In this document: piece after piece, positions 1 through 6,044 of the stretch
Numbering within the stretch: the first letter of the stretch is position 1
How the letters are laid out: each line of letters begins with the position of its first letter
Assembly: GCA_903970295.1 (NCBI GenBank)
Contig: CAJCHQ010000772.1
Coordinates: 1-10,389 of the forward strand
From: Bryobacterales bacterium
GTDB taxonomy: Bacteria; Cyanobacteriota; Vampirovibrionia; Obscuribacterales; Obscuribacteraceae
DNA: 10,389 bases
Reading direction: 5' to 3'
Made by a program: the position numbers and the translations under genes
The notes under the pieces: model-generated
What the model saw: only the letters and a program-made list of their open reading frames with translations
Told to the model about the DNA's origin: nothing
Databases searched by the model: none

Positions 1-187
1 TGTCAGCGCTCTCACAGGAAGTCAAGATCCAGGATTTGGACTAGTTGCTGTCCGGGGACTACGCAGATGCTGAGCTGAAGCCATATGACTAAAGTAATAA
101 GAACTGATGGTCATGCGAGCAGACCGCGAGCGACCGTGGCAAGATATAGCTAATAGTCATTTTGCATTCGGCAGAGGAGTTCGTGAA

Positions 188-724
188 TTGAAGGAAGCAA
201 TCATTGCCTTTCTCTTGGCTCTCGTCATTGGCAGCTACCTCAACGGAAGACAAGTCGACAGTGGCAACGGCCCCGTACCCAGCGTTCCCATTGGTGATGA
301 TCCGCCACCGCCAACCGACTTTGGCGGACAGCAGAAACAATTGGCTCCGAACTCGCGCATGAGTATTCAGGCGGTGCCTGCGTCCGACGTGAAAATTCCA
401 AGACTCGATGAGCCAGGGTTCGACAGAGATGTAATCAAATCGGCTACTCCAGTTTTGGTTTTCTTTACGGCCACGGGCTCCGACGCATGTCAACGAGAAC
501 TTCATGCAGTTGAAGAAGTGGCCAGTCAGACTCAGTCAGATTTGCGGGTGGTTCAAGTTGACGTAATGTCGTATCCGGCACTGGGCCAGCAGTGGGGCGC
601 CGTCAGCGTTCCAACCTTTGCAATGTTCAAAGACGGTGTGAAAGTTGAAAGCGCTTCCGGTGAACTCGATTCGATGAGCTTGATGCAAATGGTCAAAAGA
701 GTGGTGCCTAACGTAGGTCATTAG
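188..724 (+). CDS. Membrane-anchored thioredoxin-fold protein with SxxC active site
   Basis: This 178-residue protein probably sits on the outer face of the inner membrane, held by an uncleaved N-terminal helix (residues about 3-18). A Pro/Gly-rich, likely disordered linker follows (about 21-65), then a thioredoxin-like domain (about 75-174). The domain is supported by the strand PVLVFFTAT, the conserved cis-proline motif VPTF (141-144) and the FKDG turn. Where thioredoxins have CxxC, this protein reads S98-D-A-C101, so the attacking Cys is Ser and only the second Cys remains. Normal dithiol reductase chemistry is therefore unlikely; a chaperone, binding or monothiol role is inferred. I chose TTG 188 because AGAGGAG (173-179) lies 8 bases upstream and the anchor then begins at the N-terminus. 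The frame also opens at ATG 107 (205 residues), which lacks an evident ribosome-binding site. It is the first gene of the apparent operon leading to the FtsH-like protease. Confidence 0.8.
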   Translation: MKEAIIAFLLALVIGSYLNGRQVDSGNGPVPSVPIGDDPPPPTDFGGQQKQLAPNSRMSIQAVPASDVKIPRLDEPGFDRDVIKSATPVLVFFTATGSDACQRELHAVEEVASQTQSDLRVVQVDVMSYPALGQQWGAVSVPTFAMFKDGVKVESASGELDSMSLMQMVKRVVPNVGH

Positions 725-760
725 GCTGAGAGGATGCGTATTTATGCATCTTAAGAATAT

Positions 761-767
761 TAAGGAG
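761..767 (+). promoter_or_regulatory. Shine-Dalgarno sequence for the leader ORF
   Basis: TAAGGAG is a near-perfect ribosome-binding site 13 bases before ATG 781, slightly further than optimal. The small gene starting at 843 has no good site of its own, so this one probably loads ribosomes for both the leader and, through coupling, the small gene. Confidence 0.5.
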
Positions 768-780
768 AACTCAAGTTAAA

Positions 781-846
781 ATGACTTTACTACGGTCCCG
801 CGAGAGGAATGTCACCAACATAGCGAAGACAGCGATACGAGTATGA
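781..846 (+). CDS. Putative 21-aa leader peptide coupled to the next gene
   Basis: A 21-codon ORF starts at ATG 781 behind TAAGGAG and ends with TGA at 844-846. That stop overlaps the ATG (843-845) of the next gene as ATGA, the classic arrangement for translational coupling by terminating ribosomes. The peptide begins MTLLRSRERN, is basic, and has no recognisable domain. The downstream frame is closed by TAA at 777-779 and contains no ATG, GTG or TTG between there and 843, so the leader is not simply a misread N-terminus of that gene. Its role could be purely as a loading device. Existence as a translated ORF is inferred from signals only; nothing about its composition proves coding. Confidence 0.4.
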   Translation: MTLLRSRERNVTNIAKTAIRV

Positions 847-1097
847 AGAGCTATATCATCATTTTTATTTTGGCATTGGTATTCACGGCTTGGGTTACCG
901 ATTCCCATGGGCCGCCAAAAGCGGCACCAACAGCTATCACTGATATCCGCGGCGACTCCAACGGCAAAACAGTGCATGACTCACAGATAGCAGATTTTTT
1001 CGTTGCTGATCAGGCGAAGAAATCCACCTATGCGACGGAAATCTGGAACGACACTGCCAAGCCAAAGCATGCGGATTTCCCTATGGTCGGCTTTTAA
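843..1097 (+). CDS. Small secreted or membrane-anchored protein of unknown function
   Basis: This 84-residue protein belongs to no family I recognise. Residues about 4-17 form a hydrophobic helix (YIIIFILALVFTAW) after a single Lys, giving either a signal peptide or an N-terminal anchor. There is no lipobox Cys. The rest is hydrophilic, with Pro/Ala-rich and Asp/Lys-rich stretches and no cysteine. The start has no Shine-Dalgarno sequence of its own but overlaps the stop of the 21-codon leader. The stop is 29 bases before the FtsH-like gene, and the same-strand spacing suggests co-transcription. Being exported and adjacent to a membrane AAA protease, it could be an adaptor or regulator of that protease. 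This is inference from position only. Confidence 0.65.
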   Translation: MKSYIIIFILALVFTAWVTDSHGPPKAAPTAITDIRGDSNGKTVHDSQIADFFVADQAKKSTYATEIWNDTAKPKHADFPMVGF

Positions 1098-1126
1098 TTA
1101 GGTAAGGCAAAAGGATTGGTTTAGAC

Positions 1127-4100
1127 ATGAAAAACGGTGCTCGCTGGACATTCCTCGCAATATGGTTCGTCCTACTGCTGCTCACCTGCATGTGGTGGAA
1201 TCCATTTTCATCGACCCCAGCATTCCTGAAATATTCAATTCTGTCTGCCTACTCGGCGCTCATATTTGGTGCCGCAATAGTGCTGATGCAGTTTTACATC
1301 CTGGTCAACATTCTCTTCCCTCTGCCGCCGAGAGCGGACGCGAAAGCACCAAAACCCTGGGGACGGACTTATTTCAAATGGCTGTACAAAGAATCGCCAA
1401 TCAATCCAAAGGCGCCGGCGCGACTTGAGGAGCTAATCGGCAACGATGCAGCCAAGCAAGAAATTAGAGAAGTCGTCGACATTTTGCATAATCCCCAACG
1501 CTACGCCGATTCGGGAGCACTCGTACCGAAGGGTCTGCTTTTCATTGGACCACCGGGCGTAGGCAAAACTCTTTTCGCGCGAGCAATTGCCAATGAAGTC
1601 GGTGTGCCGTTTTATGTGCTTGAGGGAGGCAGTGTCAGCGGGTTGATCATGGGACTCGGTGTGGTCAAGCTGAAGATGCTCTTTGCCAAATTAGCTAAGC
1701 ATGACAAATGCATTCTTTTTATTGACGAAATTGATTCACTAGGTTCTAGCCGCCGCAGCGATCAAGGTTTCGGTGGTCAAACTGACATGAATATGACTCT
1801 CAATACACTGCTAACTCATATGGATGGATTCCATGGCGTCGGCAATCTGCTCGTTATCGGTGCCACCAACAATGATGGCGTACTCGACCCTGCTTTGATG
1901 CGGCCAGGTCGCATGGACAGACGGATTTACTTTCAACCACCCGGCCCTGAAGACCGGAAAGGGCTGTTCAAATACTATCTTGGAAAGGTGAAGGCAGATC
2001 CTGACATTGACCTGGATACTCTATCGTTGCTGACTTCTAACTATTCGCCTGCTGAAATCGCGAATGTCGTTAACGAAGCAGCTTTAATCAGTGTGCGACC
2101 TAACGGCCCAGCAAAAGTTGACCTTGAAATGGTCATGCAAGCGCTTGATCGAGTTTCGGTCGGGCTGGAACGTACTCTCATCGATGGCGATATAAGAGTC
2201 ACCCAATCGGACCCATCAATTCGGCTTGCCGACGTGATTGGCATCGATGACGTCAAACAAGACATAAGCGAAATCGTTGAATTTCTTCAACACGGAGACG
2301 AGCTTCGAGCTATTGGTGCCAAGATTCCGAAAGGAATATTGATGATTGGTCCTCCCGGAGTCGGCAAGACAATGCTGGCGAAGGCAATAGCGAATGAAGC
2401 GGGGGTGCCATTTTTTGGTTTGTCTGCGAGTTATCTGGGAGCACGTGGGTCCAGCCGCATTCAAGCTCTTTATCGGCAAGCTCGCAAGAGTCCGGCGGCA
2501 ATCATTTTTATCGATGAGATCGATGCAATTGGAGCAGGATCAGACAACGTTTCGATGGGATTTGGTGGTGAACGAACGCCAGCCCTGAATCAAATTCTAA
2601 TCGAATTAGACGGCATCGGGCGCAGCACCGTCATCACAATCGGTGCAACTAATGTGGAAGAGAAGCTGGATTCCGCGTTTACTCGCTCAGGTCGTTTTGA
2701 TCGCAAGACCTATGTTGGACTTCCGGATGCCGAAGCCCGCAAAAAGATGTTCACTTCCTATTTGAAAAAAATCAAGACCGAAGGGGATTTGGATCTCGAC
2801 AAGATATCGCGCTTGAGTACTAATTTCTCTGGCGCAGATATTTCCGCGACGGTCAATGAGGCGGCAATCCTCGCAGTCAGAAAGGGCAAAAAGGCGGTCG
2901 ACAAAGAAGACATAGAAGAAGCAGTTGAACGTATCTCAGTTTCCGCCGGGTCCAAGTTGAACGTCGGTGGAATGAATCTCGCTAAAGTACCGGATCTCGA
3001 AGTCAAACTTGATGACATCAAAGGCATGGACGAAGCCAAAGCAGAAGCCGCTGAAGTGGTTGCGTTGCTAAAACACGCACATCTGGTCGCAGAAGCTGGG
3101 CTGAAAGCCCCGAAGGGCATCCTTCTGGTCGGTTCGCCTGGAACAGGCAAAACCATGTTGGCGAAAGCCATTGCGAATGAAGCTGGAGTCCCGTTCTATT
3201 CACTTTCGGGTGGCGACTTTCAATCGATGTGGGCTGGGGTCGGCTCAAACCGCGTGCGTGCAGTGTATGAGCAAGCTCGTCGCAGTGGAAAACCCTGCAT
3301 TGTTTTCATAGACGAAATCGACGCTATAGGTGGTAAGCGTGGACGAGATTTTGGTGGTGGCGCAATTCAGGATTCGAACAAGACTTTGAACCAATTGCTC
3401 GTGGAAATGGATGGATTTGGCAAACACAAGGTTTTGACTATTGGTGCCACCAACAATTCAAATATGCTTGATGAAGCGCTTCTTCGGGCTGGACGCTTCG
3501 ACCGGCAAATCAACATTCCCTTGCCCAACCTCGAGGGTCGAGAAGCAATCTTCCAAAGTTATCTGAAGAAGAGAAAAGTGGATCAGGGTGTCAATGCCCT
3601 GGAACTAGCCAGGATGACAACATACAGTGCCGGATCTGATATTCAGAGCATCGTCAACGAAGCTGGGTTAATTGGAGTCAGAGAAGGTCGCAAAGAAATC
3701 TCGCAAGAAGATCTCTTCCACGCCATACAAAGAGTTCGATTTGGCATGGCCTACAGCATGAAGGTTTTAGTCGATGAGTTGACTCAAACTGCTTATCACG
3801 AAGCAGGCCATGCTTTGGTCTGCTATTACCGCAATCGTCGTGACCGCATTCAAATGTTGACTATCGTCCCTAGAGGTCCCGCGTTAGGCCGGTTGTGGCC
3901 GGTGTCCAAAGAAGATTATGTCCAGAAAAACAAGCAGGAATACATTACAGATATCGAAGTTTTTCTTGGCGGTTATGGTGCCGAAAATCTGCACATGGAA
4001 ACAACTACTTCTGGTGTCTCTTCTGACCTGAATGGCGTGGCGAGCATAGCGCGCAGCATGATCCGAGACTGGGGAATGGGGTCTTTCAAGTTTGCAGTTG

Positions 4101-4573
4101 ACGTTGCCTACGGCGATCGCAGTAGAGGCTATCAAAAAGATTACGGACCGTCGCCTGAAACTGAGCGCGAGATCGAGTTAGAAATTAAGCATTTGGTCGA
4201 TGATTGCTTGTCAAATGTCCACGAACTTCTCCGCACTCACCGCGCTGAGTTGGACCAAATTGCACAAGCCTTACTCGAGAAGGAGACTTTATATTACAAG
4301 GATATTGCGAAAATCTTCGAACCATCTCGCTCCATGGATGATATCGAACGCGAATTGAAATTGCTTGGCGATCGCAAGTTAGTCGGAAAGGCGCCAGTCG
4401 TGGATTTTGACCATTTCGGTGCACTCACCGGAGCAAGCGGTGGCAATGGTGGCGGTGGCACAGGTGGTGGCGACGCAGGACACAATCCTAGCGGATTCAG
4501 CGACCTCAACAAGAATTCTGCTTCAACCACAGATTCTGATGAAGTGATAAATCCGGACTCGCACGGCTGTTAA
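1127..4573 (+). CDS. FtsH-like membrane protease with three tandem AAA+ domains and one M41 peptidase
   Basis: Predicted ATP-dependent, membrane-anchored zinc protease of 1148 residues; ordinary FtsH is about 600-700. Two helices (about 7-24 and 37-64) are separated by only about 12 residues, so the usual FtsH periplasmic domain is absent. Three AAA+ modules follow. AAA1: Walker A GPPGVGKT 141-148, Walker B D200-E201, arginine fingers R262/R265. AAA2: Walker A 408-415, D463-E464, R523/R526. AAA3: GSPGTGKT 669-676, D729-E730, R790/R793. Each also keeps the sensor-1 GATN motif. The M41 domain has HEAGH (891-895) and the distal zinc-ligand candidate D967 in SSDL. A Gly-rich tail starts near residue 1102 and the chain ends in Cys. 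ATG 1127 follows AAGGA (1111-1115) at 11 bases. It is the last gene of the thioredoxin-like/small-protein operon. Hexamer or other assembly cannot be read from sequence. I give no symbol because the triple-AAA architecture is not standard FtsH. Confidence 0.93.
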   Translation: MKNGARWTFLAIWFVLLLLTCMWWNPFSSTPAFLKYSILSAYSALIFGAAIVLMQFYILVNILFPLPPRADAKAPKPWGRTYFKWLYKESPINPKAPARLEELIGNDAAKQEIREVVDILHNPQRYADSGALVPKGLLFIGPPGVGKTLFARAIANEVGVPFYVLEGGSVSGLIMGLGVVKLKMLFAKLAKHDKCILFIDEIDSLGSSRRSDQGFGGQTDMNMTLNTLLTHMDGFHGVGNLLVIGATNNDGVLDPALMRPGRMDRRIYFQPPGPEDRKGLFKYYLGKVKADPDIDLDTLSLLTSNYSPAEIANVVNEAALISVRPNGPAKVDLEMVMQALDRVSVGLERTLIDGDIRVTQSDPSIRLADVIGIDDVKQDISEIVEFLQHGDELRAIGAKIPKGILMIGPPGVGKTMLAKAIANEAGVPFFGLSASYLGARGSSRIQALYRQARKSPAAIIFIDEIDAIGAGSDNVSMGFGGERTPALNQILIELDGIGRSTVITIGATNVEEKLDSAFTRSGRFDRKTYVGLPDAEARKKMFTSYLKKIKTEGDLDLDKISRLSTNFSGADISATVNEAAILAVRKGKKAVDKEDIEEAVERISVSAGSKLNVGGMNLAKVPDLEVKLDDIKGMDEAKAEAAEVVALLKHAHLVAEAGLKAPKGILLVGSPGTGKTMLAKAIANEAGVPFYSLSGGDFQSMWAGVGSNRVRAVYEQARRSGKPCIVFIDEIDAIGGKRGRDFGGGAIQDSNKTLNQLLVEMDGFGKHKVLTIGATNNSNMLDEALLRAGRFDRQINIPLPNLEGREAIFQSYLKKRKVDQGVNALELARMTTYSAGSDIQSIVNEAGLIGVREGRKEISQEDLFHAIQRVRFGMAYSMKVLVDELTQTAYHEAGHALVCYYRNRRDRIQMLTIVPRGPALGRLWPVSKEDYVQKNKQEYITDIEVFLGGYGAENLHMETTTSGVSSDLNGVASIARSMIRDWGMGSFKFAVDVAYGDRSRGYQKDYGPSPETEREIELEIKHLVDDCLSNVHELLRTHRAELDQIAQALLEKETLYYKDIAKIFEPSRSMDDIERELKLLGDRKLVGKAPVVDFDHFGALTGASGGNGGGGTGGGDAGHNPSGFSDLNKNSASTTDSDEVINPDSHGC

Positions 4574-4591
4574 AGAGACACTCTCGCCGAT

Positions 4592-4604
4592 AACTGAGTC
4601 AGTT
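4592..4604. repeat. 13-bp palindrome between convergent genes
   Basis: AACTGA-G-TCAGTT is a perfect palindrome with a one-base centre, 19 bases after the protease stop. It has no loop and no T-tract, so it is not a terminator; it could be a protein-binding site or chance. The remaining convergent gap (4574-4727) shows no clear intrinsic terminator on either strand. Confidence 0.3.
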
Positions 4605-4727
4605 TCGACTACGCCGGTAGACATCTTTAAGCGCCACTGAGTCTGCGATGGCTGAGTTTGAGTGCACAGCTTGAGTCCGTTTGCCATGGCTTACTTAATC
4701 TGTATGCTACGGCTTAGATGCTTTACC

Positions 4728-5852
4728 TCACAGCGCGTCTACCTGCGGTTTAAGTAGGGTGAGGAGACGTTCGTATCCTGCGCCCATCGTCGGATGCACG
4801 TATCCATAAGGTTTTTGCCAGAGGCGATTGGACATATTACCGTCTGCCTCCAACATGCCAGCACCAATGTCGGCGAACTTGGCCCGCGAGTTTCCTGTTA
4901 GTGCAGCGCTCAACTCACTATTTATGTTGGCAATGTGTTGTCGGTAATAATTTCCGGCTTCCTGACCGCGTGGCAGCAAACCGACAACAAGAAACTTGGT
5001 GCCAGGATTGAGGCGCTCCGCCTCTGCCAAATCATTGAGCACACCCTGAGCAATTTGGTGATCGCTCTTGCCCGACCCAAGGTCGTTAGTGCCGATCAAA
5101 ATCACACCTTTTTCTGGGGGTTTTCCAGGTGTCGTGTCTTCGCCGCTTTTCAGTCTGGACATAAGCTTTTCAGTACTATCGCCATTGTGACCAAAATTCT
5201 CGGCGTTGCCACCAAAATATCTTTTGAATTCAGGACTTGCTGTCATACCTTTGGTGATTGAATCGCCGAAAAAAGCAACGCGGCCGCCATCAGTTCCTGC
5301 GCGAGTTCTATCTGTAGTTTCAGAAGAATCTGACTCGGAAGGAGCGAGAGTGGGCGCCGGACGTTGCCCTGGCCTAGGTTTGGGGGAAAAGTCACGGCCA
5401 GGAGAAGCTTCGTCATTTGCAAGCTGCGATTCATCTGCCGCAGCCCGCGAACGATCCGTTGACGGCATCTTAGCCGATCGACGTTCGGAAGCAACTGGCG
5501 AGGAAGAGCGTGGTAGGCGCGACTCGCTTGGTCCGCGTGACTCCCGTGACTCGCGTGACTCGCGTGCTTCGCCTGACTCACGTGCGGCACCTGACTGGTG
5601 AGGCTGTGAATCCTGCGGCTTGGGATGAGCCCCTTTCTGCCGAATCGCGAATCCATTGGGCGAAGCGTCAATCACTTCGAACTTAGGCAAAAGTCCCTGC
5701 TTATGCAAAGTGCTATTGAGATGATTGAGGTCTCGATGAAAAGCCTTTTGCGACTCGTGTTGACGCAGGAATTCCAGGTCCCGAAAGACGTGCTGCATTC
5801 CATTCGGTTGATGCATGTCGTTGACGATGTGTTCTAAAGATTGTTTTGACAT
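4728..5852 (-). CDS. SGNH/GDSL-type hydrolase with N-terminal low-complexity extension
   Basis: The C-terminal half (about 190-374) is an SGNH-fold esterase or lipase-like domain: block I FFGDSIT with nucleophile S198, a GHNGDST segment (221-227) for block II, and GTND (254-257) with oxyanion N256 for block III. Block V is YVHPTMGAGY with candidate catalytic H353, but the Asp normally three residues earlier (DxxH) is G350. The enzyme may use a Ser-His dyad or another acid. Residues 1-75 form a mostly helical, charged N-terminal segment I do not recognise. Residues about 76-185 are low-complexity, rich in Glu, Ser, Arg and Pro, including RES repeats. No signal peptide or membrane helix is visible, so it appears cytoplasmic. 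The start has only a weak AAGAAAA-like site. It lies 192 bases downstream of the histidine kinase on the same strand. The substrate is unknown. Confidence 0.85.
   Translation of the reverse strand: MSKQSLEHIVNDMHQPNGMQHVFRDLEFLRQHESQKAFHRDLNHLNSTLHKQGLLPKFEVIDASPNGFAIRQKGAHPKPQDSQPHQSGAARESGEARESRESRESRGPSESRLPRSSSPVASERRSAKMPSTDRSRAAADESQLANDEASPGRDFSPKPRPGQRPAPTLAPSESDSSETTDRTRAGTDGGRVAFFGDSITKGMTASPEFKRYFGGNAENFGHNGDSTEKLMSRLKSGEDTTPGKPPEKGVILIGTNDLGSGKSDHQIAQGVLNDLAEAERLNPGTKFLVVGLLPRGQEAGNYYRQHIANINSELSAALTGNSRAKFADIGAGMLEADGNMSNRLWQKPYGYVHPTMGAGYERLLTLLKPQVDAL
5518..5598 (-). repeat. Nine-unit, 9-bp tandem repeat inside the SGNH hydrolase gene
   Basis: Nine consecutive 9-base units related to CGTGACTCG (plus strand) run in register; the units at 5536, 5545 and 5554 are nearly identical and the outer ones diverge. 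The unit is a multiple of three, so gain or loss keeps the frame. On the coding strand it gives Arg-Glu-Ser-type repeats at residues about 86-112. Confidence 0.75.
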
Positions 5853-5901
5853 ATTTTCTTGCTGATTGAGGATGGAATACTCCGACCAAAACTTTAAAGC
5901 T

Positions 5902-5932
5902 GCCGCCGTTACCTGGGCGTTACGGCGACGGC
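5902..5932 (-). terminator. Possible terminator hairpin after the histidine kinase
   Basis: GCCG-CCGT (5902-5909) can pair with ACGG-CGA-CGGC (5922-5932), giving an 8-bp GC-rich stem with a three-base bulge. Read on the minus strand, the stem is followed by AGCTTTAAAGTTTT, an interrupted T-rich run. It is about 110 bases beyond the kinase stop and about 50 bases before the hydrolase start, so it could terminate the kinase transcript or structure the hydrolase leader. The T-tract is imperfect. Confidence 0.35.
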
Positions 5933-5953
5933 AATTAATAAGTAGCTAATAGC

Positions 5954-6004
5954 CTTTGAGTGAGAGAAGATATGACCGGAGGCGCAATGCATCTCCGCTC
6001 AAAG
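5954..6004 (-). other. Nested inverted repeat between kinase and hydrolase genes
   Basis: CTTTGAG (5954-5960) pairs with CTCAAAG (5998-6004), and inside it CGGAG (5977-5981) pairs with CTCCG (5993-5997). The two right-hand arms are contiguous and the left-hand arms are split by 16 bases, giving 12 possible pairs around an 11-base loop with a one-sided bulge. It would lie in the kinase 3' untranslated region or the hydrolase 5' leader. No riboswitch class is recognised. Confidence 0.35.
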
Positions 6005-6044
6005 CCACTCGCGGGCTACCAACTGATAGGTAAGTCGGTTGACG

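Noticed and set aside
3..44. Possible 3' end of an upstream plus-strand gene (frame ending TAG at 42-44, tail SALSQEVKIQDLD).
   Set aside because: Only 13 codons are visible and another frame runs open to 71-73, so coding cannot be shown; the first 187 bases otherwise hold no clear promoter.
107..187. Longer N-terminus for the thioredoxin-fold protein from ATG 107.
   Set aside because: No ribosome-binding site precedes it and it would put 27 hydrophilic residues before the membrane helix, whereas TTG 188 has AGAGGAG at 8 bases.
2758..3171. 137-codon minus-strand open frame inside the protease gene.
   Set aside because: It is antisense to a highly conserved AAA+ region, and its Ala/Ser-rich composition is the complement of that coding sequence.
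5518..5598. CRISPR-like array.
   Set aside because: Units are 9 bases with no spacers and are translated in frame; it is a coding microsatellite.
5206..5671. Plus-strand and second minus-strand open frames of 130-142 codons over the hydrolase gene.
   Set aside because: They are shadows created by the repetitive Glu/Ser/Arg region of the real gene; they carry no domains or start signals.
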